64,000 bases of DNA from Flavobacterium pectinovorum (GCF_900142715.1 NZ_FRBX01000005.1:186001-250000); one strand, 5' to 3'. Numbered from the stretch's first letter, positions 25,259-33,781 are shown. Program-made: numbers and translations. Notes: generated from the sequence alone by a model not told the origin.

Positions 25259-25281
25259 AAATTTTAAGAAGTTAAGAACGA

Positions 25282-26910
25282 TTACATCATTCCTGGCATA
25301 CCGCCACCCATTGGCATTCCGCCTCCGTTTTCTTCTTTAATATCAATTAATGCGCATTCTGTAGTAAGGATCATTCCGGCAACAGAAGCAGCATTTTCTA
25401 ATGCAACACGAGTTACTTTTTTAGGATCGATAATTCCAGCTTTAAGCATATCTACGTATTCATCAGTTTTGGCATTGTATCCAAAATCACCAGAACCTTC
25501 AGCAACTTTTGCTACAACTACAGAACCTTCAAGACCTGCATTTTCAACAATAGTTCTTAATGGAGATTCTACAGCGCGAGATACAATCTGAATTCCTGTA
25601 GCTTCGTCAGCGTTGTCAGCTTTAAGGTCAGCTAAAGCAGCTTTAGCTCTTAATAAAGCAACACCACCACCAGCAACAATTCCTTCTTCTACAGCAGCAC
25701 GAGTTGCATGTAATGCATCGTCAACTCTGTCTTTTTTCTCTTTCATTTCAACTTCAGAAGCTGCACCAACGTAAAGAACAGCAACACCACCAGCTAATTT
25801 AGCTAAACGTTCCTGTAATTTTTCTTTATCATAATCAGATGTTGTAGTTTCCATCTGACCTTTAATTTGGTTTACTCTGTTTTTGATGATATCAGCTTCA
25901 CCAGCACCACTTACAATAGTAGTATTGTCTTTATCGATAGAAACTCTTTTTGCAGTTCCTAACATTTCGATAGTTGTATTTTCAAGTGTATATCCTCTTT
26001 CTTCAGAAATTACAGTTCCACCTGTTAAGATTGCGATATCTTCTAACATTGCTTTTCTTCTGTCTCCAAAACCTGGAGCTTTTACAGCAGCAATTTTAAG
26101 AGCACCTCTTAATTTGTTTACTACTAATGTAGAAAGAGCTTCTCCGTCAACATCTTCAGCAATAATTAATAATGGTTTCCCTGATTGAGCAACTGGCTCT
26201 AAAACAGGTAGTAATTCTTTTAAAGAAGAAACTTTTTTGTCGTATAATAAGATGTATGGAGAGTCTAATTCAACTTCCATTTTCTCTGGGTTTGTTACGA
26301 AGTAAGGAGAAAGATATCCTCTGTCAAATTGCATACCTTCAACAACATCAACGAAAGTGTCTGTTCCTTTAGCTTCTTCAACAGTAATAACTCCTTCTTT
26401 TCCAACTTTTGCGAAAGCAGTAGCGATTAATTCACCAATAACCTCGTCGTTATTTGCAGAGATAGAAGCAATTTGTTTGATTTTATCAGAATCACTTCCA
26501 ACAACTTTAGCTTGTTTTGCAAGGTCAGCAACGATAGCTTCAACAGCTTTATCGATACCGCGTTTCAAATCCATTGGATTTGCACCTGCAGCAACGTTTT
26601 TCAAACCTTCTTTTACGATAGCCTGAGCCAAAACTGTAGCAGTTGTAGTTCCGTCACCTGCTAAATCATTAGTTTTAGAAGCTACTTCTTTAACCATTTG
26701 GGCGCCCATGTTTTCTAATGGGTCTTTTAATTCGATTTCTTTTGCAACCGAAACACCATCTTTAGTAACTGTTGGTCCACCAAATGATTTTCCAATGATT
26801 ACGTTACGACCTTTTGGTCCAAGTGTTACTTTTACAGCATTTGCTAATGCATCAACACCACGTTTTAATCCGTCACGTGCTTCAATATCAAATTTTATAT
26901 CTTTTGCCAT
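25282..26910 (-). CDS. groL: Chaperonin GroEL
   Basis: A 542-residue Hsp60 of normal length, opening AKDIKFDIEARDGLKRGVD. It contains the ATP-site word DGTTTATVLAQAI, the signature AAVEEGIVAGGGVALLRA, and a Gly/Met-rich tail (GGGMPMGGGMPGMM). With GroES it folds proteins in the cytosol. groES lies upstream on the same strand but is separated by a four-helix-bundle gene, which is not the usual groESL layout. No CIRCE element is seen. Confidence 0.98.
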   Translation of the reverse strand: MAKDIKFDIEARDGLKRGVDALANAVKVTLGPKGRNVIIGKSFGGPTVTKDGVSVAKEIELKDPLENMGAQMVKEVASKTNDLAGDGTTTATVLAQAIVKEGLKNVAAGANPMDLKRGIDKAVEAIVADLAKQAKVVGSDSDKIKQIASISANNDEVIGELIATAFAKVGKEGVITVEEAKGTDTFVDVVEGMQFDRGYLSPYFVTNPEKMEVELDSPYILLYDKKVSSLKELLPVLEPVAQSGKPLLIIAEDVDGEALSTLVVNKLRGALKIAAVKAPGFGDRRKAMLEDIAILTGGTVISEERGYTLENTTIEMLGTAKRVSIDKDNTTIVSGAGEADIIKNRVNQIKGQMETTTSDYDKEKLQERLAKLAGGVAVLYVGAASEVEMKEKKDRVDDALHATRAAVEEGIVAGGGVALLRAKAALADLKADNADEATGIQIVSRAVESPLRTIVENAGLEGSVVVAKVAEGSGDFGYNAKTDEYVDMLKAGIIDPKKVTRVALENAASVAGMILTTECALIDIKEENGGGMPMGGGMPGMM

Positions 26911-26927
26911 TTTTTAATTTGCTTTAG

Positions 26928-26960
26928 GCAGTAGGCTTTAGGCTTTAAGCCTTCTACTGC
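26928..26960. repeat. Palindrome between groEL and the four-helix-bundle gene (GCTTTAAGC words)
   Basis: GCAGTAG (26928-26934) pairs with CTACTGC (26954-26960). Within it GGCTTTAGGCTTTAAGCC reiterates the word GGCTTTA. The palindrome includes the stop codon of the four-helix-bundle gene. Similar words lie on its other side at 27319-27389. Confidence 0.7.
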
Positions 26961-27310
26961 TGAATTAATATTTGTTTTAATTTGTAAATTTTGCTTTTTA
27001 TACTGTTGATTTTTTCTATGTGATTCTGTGCAATTTCATTATTAAGATATTGCAAATCTTTAGCTAAAATCAAAAGATATTCTGTTTCATTGGCAGAACC
27101 TAAGGCTATGTTGAGAAATTGATTAAATTCTTTGTCGCTATTTCTTCCACATCCTTCACTAATATTGGTTGGAATTGATGAAGAAGCTCTTCTAATCTGA
27201 CTTGTCAAACCATATAATTCTTCTTTAGGAAAAGTAGAAGTCATTTTATAGATTTCTAATGTAAAAGAATGACTTAACTGCCAAATATCATATTTTTTAA
27301 AATCCCTCAT
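26954..27310 (-). CDS. Four-helix-bundle (S23/IVP-type) protein
   Basis: A 118-residue protein of the four-helix-bundle family related to proteins encoded in 23S rRNA intervening sequences. It opens RDFKKYDIWQLSHSFTLEIY and has the hallmark TSQIRRASSSIPTNISEGCGR and ALGSANETEYLLILA. Homologues form homopentamers (Avd-like) and are often scattered in many copies, commonly as hitchhiking genes. Here it sits between groES (83 bp away) and groEL (43 bp away) and is flanked by GCTTTAAGC-type repeats, so it looks like an insertion into groESL. Confidence 0.92.
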   Translation of the reverse strand: MRDFKKYDIWQLSHSFTLEIYKMTSTFPKEELYGLTSQIRRASSSIPTNISEGCGRNSDKEFNQFLNIALGSANETEYLLILAKDLQYLNNEIAQNHIEKINSIKSKIYKLKQILIQQ

Positions 27311-27318
27311 TTTTTGTT

Positions 27319-27389
27319 AGCTTTAAGCTTTAGCCAATATGCTTTAAGCTTTTCAAGAAAGCCTATAGCTTACAGCTTATAGCATAAAG
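27319..27389. repeat. GCTTTAAGC / AGCTTATAGC word repeats upstream of the four-helix-bundle gene
   Basis: At least five reiterations of GCTTTAAGC, GCTTTAGCC, GCCTATAGC and GCTTATAGC words fill the spacer to groES. They match the words in the palindrome at 26928-26960 and so bracket the four-helix-bundle gene. Confidence 0.6.
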
Positions 27390-27393
27390 CGAT

Positions 27394-27669
27394 TTAGATT
27401 ATTGCTAAGATATCATCCTCACGCATAATCAAATAATCAGTTCCTTCAAGTTTTAATTCTGTTCCTGCATATTTACCATAAAGAACAGTATCGCCAACTT
27501 TTACGGTCATAGTGTGATCTTTAGAACCATTTCCTACAGCAACTACAGTTCCCTTTTGTGGTTTTTCTTTGGCAGTGTCCGGAATAAAAATCCCTGAGGC
27601 AGTTTTGGTTTCAGCTGCAACAGGCTCAATAAGTACGCGATCTGAAAGCGGTTTAATGTTTAAGGCCAT
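27394..27669 (-). CDS. groS: Co-chaperonin GroES
   Basis: A 91-residue Hsp10 opening ALNIKPLSDRVLIEPVAAE. It contains the mobile-loop region TKTASGIFIPDTAKEKPQ and the strand VGDTVLYGKYAGTEL. It caps GroEL. Upstream is the terminator of secG, so groES starts a new transcript. Confidence 0.97.
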   Translation of the reverse strand: MALNIKPLSDRVLIEPVAAETKTASGIFIPDTAKEKPQKGTVVAVGNGSKDHTMTVKVGDTVLYGKYAGTELKLEGTDYLIMREDDILAII

Positions 27670-27756
27670 GATTTTATATTATTATAAGTTATACGTTTTT
27701 TAATGTTCAATAAACTTTCAGAAATTATGCCATGCTCTAAAAACTGACATTATTTC

Positions 27757-27789
27757 CTAAAAAAAATGCCAGCTTTGACAGGCTGGCAT
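27757..27789 (-). terminator. Terminator of secG
   Basis: An 8-bp perfect stem (27766-27773 with 27782-27789), 8-nt loop, then eight T on the minus strand at 27758-27765. Confidence 0.8.
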
Positions 27790-27809
27790 TTAATATTATT
27801 TCAAAATGA

Positions 27810-28151
27810 TTATTTTGCTGCAGGTGCTGCCGGAGCAGGTGTTTGCTGTACCGGAGCTGCTGGTGTATTTGTTGCAGGAGCTTCTGTTTTTTCAATAAGT
27901 TTAGAATCAGTATCGCTTAATGATCCTGTAAAGCTTAAACTTGAAAGCAAGATTAGAGCAATCAAAATTGTAGCTAATGTCCAAGTACTTTTATCTAAAA
28001 AGTCAGTTGTTTTTTGTACTCCACCTAACATTTGAGTTCCACTAATTGTAGACGACAATCCGCCTCCTTTAGGGTTTTGAACCATAATTACTACGATCAA
28101 TAGAAAACAAACTATTGTGATTAAAACTAAAAAAATTGAAAATGTGCTCAT
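27810..28151 (-). CDS. secG: Preprotein translocase subunit SecG
   Basis: A 113-residue protein with two membrane segments (about residues 4-22 and 58-76) and the family motif VVIMVQNPKGGGLSSTISG between them. A proline/alanine-rich tail follows (NTPAAPVQQTPAPAAPAAK), usual in Bacteroidota SecG. It assists SecYE in inner-membrane translocation. It lies 3 bp after the TPR-protein gene, in the lptE-TPR-secG order conserved in Flavobacteria. Confidence 0.95.
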   Translation of the reverse strand: MSTFSIFLVLITIVCFLLIVVIMVQNPKGGGLSSTISGTQMLGGVQKTTDFLDKSTWTLATILIALILLSSLSFTGSLSDTDSKLIEKTEAPATNTPAAPVQQTPAPAAPAAK

Positions 28152-28154
28152 TGC

Positions 28155-29849
28155 TTACTTATTATTGTTATTTTGTTGTAAAATCTTTATATCCGAAATA
28201 CGGTCTGCAAAGAAACTAATTTTTTCTGGATATTTCAAAATTAATATTTCATATGCTTGTATTGCCTTTGTATATTTTTTTTGTTCCAAATAAACACGGG
28301 CTAAAGTTTCGGTCATCAAATACGAATTGTCCTCTTGATTAATGTTAAATTGAATTGGAGGCAGCGTTATTGGATCTGATTTGATTGGCGAAATTTTAGG
28401 ATTTGTTTCAATAAATTTATCAATCAGTTCTGCCTTTTTCTTTTTTTCGTCTTCAACTATTTCTGTTTCCGGAACTGTTTGTTTAATTGGTTCAGGAGTT
28501 CTCTCTACTTTTTGTGTATTTTCTTCAACTGTTTTTATATCTTCCTGAACAATTTCATTTGTTCTGTCAATAGGTTCCGGTCTTGCTAATTGCAGCCATT
28601 CCTGAAAAGAATGTTTCTCTTTTACCGAAAAATCTAAAGGCTTTCCTATTTCGAGATTTTCCTCGGCAATTTTTACAGTTTCTTCAAATTGTGTCTTTAG
28701 GATATTTTTTTCAATTATCGATTCTTCGATGCTATCTGTTATAATTTCCTTAGACTCTTCTATAAATATAGGTTCCTCAAGAATAAAATTAATCACTTCT
28801 TTAGGACTTTCTTCAACAGTCGTTGGTTGATCCGGAATAGTAGGAATAACTTCGTTTGGTTTTTCTTCTGTAATTTTTACCTCTTCAAAAATAACACTGG
28901 CAATTTCTTTATGCTGTTCTGTAATTTTTGGTGTATCGACAATAATAGCTGCAGCTTCTTTTTCTGCAGGTTTTGACTCTTCAAATACAACTGTTGTGGC
29001 TTCTTTGATTGAGTTATAGATTGATTCTTCTATAGGATCAATTCGTATTTCAGTGTGTTTTTTCGATTCTTCAAAAACAACTGGTGCGATTTCTTCAATA
29101 GTAGAAACTGGTTTCTCAATAACAGGATCAAAGTTTTCTTTAATATCTTCTATTTCTTCATCATCTACTACTTCTTCAAAAAAAGTGTGTTTGGTTTCTT
29201 TAACTGGAATCACGATAGTTTCTTCCTTAGTACTATCAATTGATTCGTCATGAGTTTTTACTTCTTCAAAAACAGCAGGTTCTGTTTCTTCAACCGCAAT
29301 TAAGACATCTTCTTTAATGATAATATCTTCTGTTTTTACGATTTCTTCATTAACAACCGATTTCTTCTCTTCAATCGTTATTGCATTAGCATCTTCAATA
29401 CTATCTTCAGGTTTCTCTTCTGTCTTTATTGAATCTTCAAAAACATTCGAAGTAGCTTGTTTTATAGATGTTAATATAGACTGCTCAATAGGATCAATTC
29501 TAACTTCGATACTTTTTTTGATTTCATCAGGCGAAACTACTTCGCTATCAAGAACATTAATATTTAAAAGATCACGAAGTTTTTTATCATAAAAATCATT
29601 TTGAATAGAAGTAAAAGTTTCCGAAGTAATGAAATCAAATAAAATAGAGCGATCTGCAGTATGTGCCGCAGTAACTTTTAATGCATAATTATACTTAAAA
29701 CTATTTTGGTTAAAAAGCCCTTTTAATCGTAGCGCTCTCGCACTTTGAAAATACGGAAATTCAATCAAAACATTGCCTAATGCCTCCGTTTGCTTTTCTG
29801 TAATGGCATCGGGTTTGTTTATTAGGTATGTATAATCAGTTACATTCAT
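28155..29849 (-). CDS. Acidic low-complexity protein with C-terminal TPR
   Basis: A 564-residue protein in three parts. A conserved N-terminal domain (about 1-100, TYLINKPDAITEKQTEAL, FPYFQSARALRLKGLF) precedes a very Glu-rich central region of about 350 residues. Last comes a single TPR-like hairpin (about 510-545, ETLARVYLEQKKYTKAIQAY). The central part contains a duplicated segment, RIDPIEQSILTSIKQATSNV at 117-136 and RIDPIEESIYNSIKEATTVV at 269-288, and many short [VF]FEE[VS] words. No signal peptide is present. Its position between lptE and secG suggests an envelope-linked role, which is unproven. Confidence 0.75.
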   Translation of the reverse strand: MNVTDYTYLINKPDAITEKQTEALGNVLIEFPYFQSARALRLKGLFNQNSFKYNYALKVTAAHTADRSILFDFITSETFTSIQNDFYDKKLRDLLNINVLDSEVVSPDEIKKSIEVRIDPIEQSILTSIKQATSNVFEDSIKTEEKPEDSIEDANAITIEEKKSVVNEEIVKTEDIIIKEDVLIAVEETEPAVFEEVKTHDESIDSTKEETIVIPVKETKHTFFEEVVDDEEIEDIKENFDPVIEKPVSTIEEIAPVVFEESKKHTEIRIDPIEESIYNSIKEATTVVFEESKPAEKEAAAIIVDTPKITEQHKEIASVIFEEVKITEEKPNEVIPTIPDQPTTVEESPKEVINFILEEPIFIEESKEIITDSIEESIIEKNILKTQFEETVKIAEENLEIGKPLDFSVKEKHSFQEWLQLARPEPIDRTNEIVQEDIKTVEENTQKVERTPEPIKQTVPETEIVEDEKKKKAELIDKFIETNPKISPIKSDPITLPPIQFNINQEDNSYLMTETLARVYLEQKKYTKAIQAYEILILKYPEKISFFADRISDIKILQQNNNNK

Positions 29850-29850
29850 T

Positions 29851-29935
29851 GTTTATTTGTTTAATCGTTTATTTTGTTTAACTGTTTAATCGTTTGTAAA
29901 ACCGATTCAACGATTAACCGATTTAACAAATCAAC
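29851..29935. repeat. Palindromic word repeat (GTTTAATCG / CGATTAAC family)
   Basis: The left half reiterates TTTGTTTAATCG-type words. The right half carries their complements (CGATTAACCGATTTAAC), giving one imperfect palindrome in the spacer between lptE and the TPR gene. Confidence 0.7.
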
Positions 29936-29939
29936 TTTT

Positions 29940-30443
29940 TTACCATTTTGCTAATGACTCATTGAAAATATCCTGAGTAATCCTGTCGTAAATTTCTTTA
30001 ATGGCAGCATTTAAAGAAGACCCAACAAGTTGTGTTGTTCCCGGATAATCTTTGTAGAACTCAAATGTTTTTTCAAAATCATCTGTTTCTTTCTTTTTGT
30101 TTGTAAATCGAACATTTATACGAATTGTCAAACGGTTTTGTGCCGCTTGCTGGTCTGCTGTTGCAGTCATTGGTGTTGTTCTGTAATCTACAATCTCTCC
30201 TTCATAAGTTAAATCACCACCGCTGCTAACAAGGTTTAAGTTAGTTTGATTCTGAATTAAGTCTTGTAATGCCAATGTAAAATCTCTGTCGATTCCAGGT
30301 TCTATCAAATCAGCATTATTCTGAAAGAAATTTACCTGAAAAGTTTCAGCATCAATTTTTCCTGTTCCGGTAAAATTATAAACTCCACAGCCGCTAAAAG
30401 TCGTAGCAACTAAAAGAATTAAAAGATATTTTAAGTTTTTCAT
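29940..30443 (-). CDS. lptE: LptE-family lipoprotein
   Basis: A 167-residue lipoprotein (VATTFSGCGVYNF, lipid Cys at about 19), with GTGKIDAETFQVNFFQNNAD and NQTNLNLVSSGGDLTYEGEI as in Bacteroidota LptE. LptE works with LptD to insert lipopolysaccharide into the outer membrane. The gene order sigma54 regulator-lptE-TPR-secG is typical of Flavobacteria. A TATCTTTG -7 element lies upstream on the minus strand at 30489-30496. Confidence 0.85.
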   Translation of the reverse strand: MKNLKYLLILLVATTFSGCGVYNFTGTGKIDAETFQVNFFQNNADLIEPGIDRDFTLALQDLIQNQTNLNLVSSGGDLTYEGEIVDYRTTPMTATADQQAAQNRLTIRINVRFTNKKKETDDFEKTFEFYKDYPGTTQLVGSSLNAAIKEIYDRITQDIFNESLAKW

Positions 30444-30468
30444 TTTTTATTTTAAGAATTCATTTGCG

Positions 30469-30542
30469 AGTTCGCTCACGCTTCGGGTCAAAGATATAAT
30501 TTTCGTTTAAAACATTTTGCGTCTTAGCGTCTTTGTGGCAAA
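30469..30542. repeat. Word repeat (CGCAAAG / TTTGCGTCTTAGCG family)
   Basis: The stretch holds TTTGCGTCTTAGCGTCTTTG and the phrase GAGTTCGCTCACGCTTCGGG. It lies in the spacer between lptE and the sigma54 regulator and also carries a possible lptE -7 element at 30489-30496. Confidence 0.5.
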
Positions 30543-30543
30543 A

Positions 30544-31800
30544 CTATAAATCAAATTGTTTAATTTTTCTATATAAAGTTCTTTCAGAAATACCTAATTC
30601 ATCTGCAGCAGCTTTACGTTTTCCTTTGTTTTTTTCTAATGATTTTTTGATCATTTCGATTTCCTTTTGCTCTAAACGTAAAATTTCTTCTTCCTCAATA
30701 GTCTCGGCAAACAAATAATTGTCGTCCTGAATCTGATAATTGTCTTCACGCGTTGCGGGCGTCATAACTGCAGTTCTTGGTTCTTCTTCAAAATCTATTT
30801 CACTGTCATTTTCCTGCGAACCGTATATTTTCTGAATCAAATTCGGATTAATATCCTGCACTTTCGATGATCCATTTTTCATCAATTCTAAAGTGAGTTT
30901 TTTCAAATCGTTCAAATCACTTTTCATGTCAAAAAGCACTTTGTACAAAATATCTCTTTCGGTACTAAAATCGCTTTCTTTCTTTTTATCATTAATTACC
31001 GATGGTAAATTGCTTCCTTCAGTTGGCAAATACGATTGTAAAGTGGCTAGTGTAATATCGCGATTGGTTTCTAAAACAGAGATTTGCTCGGCAACATTTC
31101 GCAATTGACGAATGTTTCCGTTCCATCTGAATTTTTGCAAAAGCTGAACGGCATCGTCGTCTAATTTTAACGGCGGCATTTTATATTTATGCGCAAAATC
31201 AGCCACAAATTTTCTGAATAACAAGTGAATGTCTTCGTTTCTTTCGCGTAAAGGCGGTAAAGTGATTTCTACAGTAGTTAAACGATAGTATAAATCCTCA
31301 CGAAATTTTCCTTTTTCAATTGCATTAAATAAATTCACATTCGTTGCTGCAACAATTCTCACATTGGTTTTTTGAACCTGAGAAGACCCTACTTTTATAA
31401 ATTCACCGTTTTCAAGTACACGAAGTAAACGAACCTGAGTTGTTAGAGGTAATTCACCAACTTCATCAAGGAAGATAGTTCCGCCATCTGCAACTTCAAA
31501 ATAACCTTCACGTGTGCTTGTGGCACCGGTAAAAGCGCCTTTTTCGTGTCCAAAAAGTTCACTGTCAATTGTTCCCTCTGGAATAGCTCCACAGTTTACA
31601 GCAATATATTTACCATGCTTTCTGTGTGAAAGCGAATGAATTATTCTCGGGATATTCTCTTTACCAACACCACTTTCCCCGGTTACCATTACCGAAATAT
31701 CAGTAGGAGCAACCTGAATGGCTTTTTCAATGGCGCGATTTAATTTCGGGTCATTCCCAATAATCTCAAATCGTTGTTTTATTGCTTGAACTGTTTCCAT
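30544..31800 (-). CDS. Sigma54-interaction-domain transcriptional regulator
   Basis: About 418 residues from the ATG at 31800; a longer frame to 31833 adds a repeat-derived leader. It consists of an AAA+ sigma54-activator domain and a Fis-type HTH, with no receiver domain. The Walker A motif is GESGVGKE, the switch words are ELFGHEKGAFTGA and DGGTIFLDEVGELP, and the R finger region is FREDLYYRLTTVEI. The C-terminal Fis-type HTH reads KNKGKRKAAADELGISERTL. The GAFTGA loop is intact, so sigma54 contact is expected. In Flavobacteria this gene normally adjoins miaB; here a GxxExxY gene intervenes. Confidence 0.95.
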   Translation of the reverse strand: METVQAIKQRFEIIGNDPKLNRAIEKAIQVAPTDISVMVTGESGVGKENIPRIIHSLSHRKHGKYIAVNCGAIPEGTIDSELFGHEKGAFTGATSTREGYFEVADGGTIFLDEVGELPLTTQVRLLRVLENGEFIKVGSSQVQKTNVRIVAATNVNLFNAIEKGKFREDLYYRLTTVEITLPPLRERNEDIHLLFRKFVADFAHKYKMPPLKLDDDAVQLLQKFRWNGNIRQLRNVAEQISVLETNRDITLATLQSYLPTEGSNLPSVINDKKKESDFSTERDILYKVLFDMKSDLNDLKKLTLELMKNGSSKVQDINPNLIQKIYGSQENDSEIDFEEEPRTAVMTPATREDNYQIQDDNYLFAETIEEEEILRLEQKEIEMIKKSLEKNKGKRKAAADELGISERTLYRKIKQFDL

Positions 31801-31819
31801 GTAAAATTTTGTTTCTTTT

Positions 31820-31850
31820 GCCACGAATTTCACGAATTTTCACAAATTTT
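31820..31850. repeat. Left inverted repeat of the GxxExxY cassette (CACGAATTT x3)
   Basis: Three tandem 10-bp words, CCACGAATTT CACGAATTTT and CACAAATTTT. The reverse complement is at 32281-32309, with the first 14 bp (GCCACGAATTTCAC) identical. Confidence 0.75.
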
Positions 31851-31860
31851 AAAATCGGGG

Positions 31861-32232
31861 TCAATGAATAACTCTTTTATGCTCTAATGACTTTTTATTA
31901 AAGTTAACAATAATTCCTAAATCACTATCTGCAAGTTTTAAATAATTTATTGTTTGTGCAATATGTTCATCAATTATATCTTTTGATGCTTTTATTTCTA
32001 AAATGATTTCGTCATAAACTATAAAATCAGCATAGAATTTATGTGCTAAAACAATGTCTTTATATTTGATATTATATTCTTTTTCACGCTGAAAAGGAAT
32101 ATTATGTTTTCTAAATTCATATTCTAAAGCATCCTTGTAAACAATTTCAAGAAGTCCTCCGCCAAGTATTCGGTGAACTTCCATACAAATCCCAACTATT
32201 TTATAATATTCCTCTTTTCTATATAATTCCAT
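31861..32232 (-). CDS. GxxExxY protein (PD-(D/E)XK nuclease-like)
   Basis: A 123-residue protein with the family signature GGGLLEIVYKDALEYEF (GxxExxY) at about residues 24-40. A PD-(D/E)XK-like core follows: Asp in FYADFIVYDE and the E-x-K in ILEIKASKD. Catalytic residues appear intact. The family (PDDEXK_3) is widespread in multiple copies in Bacteroidota, and its function is not established. The gene lies between the sigma54 regulator and miaB and is bracketed by inverted copies of the CACGAATTT repeat, which gives it the look of a small mobile cassette of about 490 bp. Confidence 0.92.
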   Translation of the reverse strand: MELYRKEEYYKIVGICMEVHRILGGGLLEIVYKDALEYEFRKHNIPFQREKEYNIKYKDIVLAHKFYADFIVYDEIILEIKASKDIIDEHIAQTINYLKLADSDLGIIVNFNKKSLEHKRVIH

Positions 32233-32280
32233 AATGTGTTTTTGCGCAAACTTATAGAATTAAAAAAAATAAAGTAAGAA

Positions 32281-32309
32281 AATTAGTGTAAATTAGTGAA
32301 ATTCGTGGC
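32281..32309. repeat. Right inverted repeat of the GxxExxY cassette
   Basis: AATTAGTGTAAATTAGTGAA followed by ATTCGTGGC. Its reverse complement aligns with 31820-31850 over about 29 bp with few differences. Confidence 0.75.
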
Positions 32310-32318
32310 GAACTTTTT

Positions 32319-33764
32319 TTAATTCATTTCAGAATATCCCACAGCTTCACCTTTTAAGGTTCCTGAAGTACAACTTGTGATTTTTACGTTTACGAAATCT
32401 CCAATTTTGTAATTCTCTTTCGGGAAAACAACTGTAATGCTTTGTGAGTTTCTTCCTGAAAATTCTTCTTTTGATTTTTTAGAAACTTTTTCTACAAGAA
32501 CTTCAACAGTTTGTCCAACGAATTCTTCACTTCTAAACCAGGCGTGTTTTTGCTGAAGATCTACAATTTCCTGTAATCTTCTGGCTTTTGTTTCTTCTGG
32601 AACATCATCTTCCATTTTTCTTCCGGCCAAAGTTCCAGGTCGCTCAGAATATGAATACATATAACCAAAATTATATTTTACATATTCCATTAAACTCATC
32701 GTGTCCTGATGATCTTGTTCCGTTTCTGTTGGAAAACCGGCAATCATATCTTGTGAAATCGAAGCATTTGGAATAATTGCTCTGATTTTATCAATCAAAA
32801 TCATGTATTCTTCACGAGTGTGCAAACGATTCATTTCTTTTAGAATTCTGTTGCTTCCAGACTGAACAGGCAAGTGTATGTGTTTGCAAATATTTGGATA
32901 TTTGGCAATAACATGCAAAATACTTTCATGCATATCCTGCGGATTAGAAGTCGAAAATCTGATTCTCATTTTTGGGAAACCTACTGCAACCATTTCAAGC
33001 AATTGATCGAAATCTACGGCCGTTGCTTTTTGCATTTCAGAGGCGTTTACAAAATCTTTTTTCAAACCGCCGCCGTACCAAAGATAACTGTCAACGTTTT
33101 GACCTAAAAGTGTAATCTCCTTAAAGCCTTTATCCCATAAATCCTGAATTTCTTTCATGATACTTTGTGGCTCACGGCTACGCTCACGTCCGCGTGTAAA
33201 AGGTACAACGCAAAACGTACACATATTGTCGCAACCACGGGTAATCGAAACCAAAGCTGTAATTCCGTTGCTCATCAAACGAACCGGTGAAATATCTCCG
33301 TATGTTTCCTCTTTCGATAAAATGACATTGATAGCGTCACGGCCTTCTTCAACTTCTGCCAATAAATTGGGTAGATCTTTGTAAGCATCAGGACCAACAA
33401 CAAGGTCGACTATTTTTTCTTCCTCTAGAAACTGACTTTTCAAACGTTCGGCCATACAGCCTAGAACGCCTACTTTCATTTTCGGGTTAATACGTTTTAC
33501 TGCATTATATTTTTCCAGACGTTTACGAATAGTCTGTTCTGCCTTATCTCGAATCGAGCAGGTATTTACCAGAACCAAGTCTGCTTCTTCAAGAGTTTGA
33601 GTAGTATTATATCCGTTAATCGATAAAATGGAAGCTACGACCTCACTGTCCGAAAAATTCATCGCACAACCGTAACTTTCTATAAAAAGTTTTTTTGTAT
33701 TCTCAGGCTTATTCTCCAAAACAAGACTTTCACCCTGTTTGCTTTCTTCAATAATCTTTTCCAT
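32319..33764 (-). CDS. miaB: tRNA-2-methylthio-N6-dimethylallyladenosine synthase MiaB
   Basis: A 481-residue radical-SAM methylthiotransferase. The N-terminal domain carries cluster Cys33 (SYGCAMNFSDSE), Cys69 (NTCSIRDKAEQ) and Cys103 (GCMAERL). The radical-SAM Cys178, Cys182 and Cys185 lie in RGCDNMCTFCVVPFTRGRER. A C-terminal TRAM domain starts near 410 (EFVGQTVEVLVEKVSKK). It adds a methylthio group to A37 of tRNAs reading UNN codons. A promoter with both elements lies at 33782-33813. Confidence 0.97.
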   Translation of the reverse strand: MEKIIEESKQGESLVLENKPENTKKLFIESYGCAMNFSDSEVVASILSINGYNTTQTLEEADLVLVNTCSIRDKAEQTIRKRLEKYNAVKRINPKMKVGVLGCMAERLKSQFLEEEKIVDLVVGPDAYKDLPNLLAEVEEGRDAINVILSKEETYGDISPVRLMSNGITALVSITRGCDNMCTFCVVPFTRGRERSREPQSIMKEIQDLWDKGFKEITLLGQNVDSYLWYGGGLKKDFVNASEMQKATAVDFDQLLEMVAVGFPKMRIRFSTSNPQDMHESILHVIAKYPNICKHIHLPVQSGSNRILKEMNRLHTREEYMILIDKIRAIIPNASISQDMIAGFPTETEQDHQDTMSLMEYVKYNFGYMYSYSERPGTLAGRKMEDDVPEETKARRLQEIVDLQQKHAWFRSEEFVGQTVEVLVEKVSKKSKEEFSGRNSQSITVVFPKENYKIGDFVNVKITSCTSGTLKGEAVGYSEMN

Positions 33765-33781
33765 TGTATAATTTCAAAGTG

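Noticed and set aside
25883..26917. Plus-strand frames opposite groEL
   Set aside because: Shadows of a highly conserved coding sequence on the other strand.
29053..29592. Ser/Phe-rich plus-strand frames opposite the Glu-rich protein
   Set aside because: The complement of Glu codons gives Ser/Phe-rich frames; artefact of low complexity.
31820..31850. Tandem 10-bp words considered as a CRISPR array
   Set aside because: Units are too short, without spacers, and no cas genes are present.
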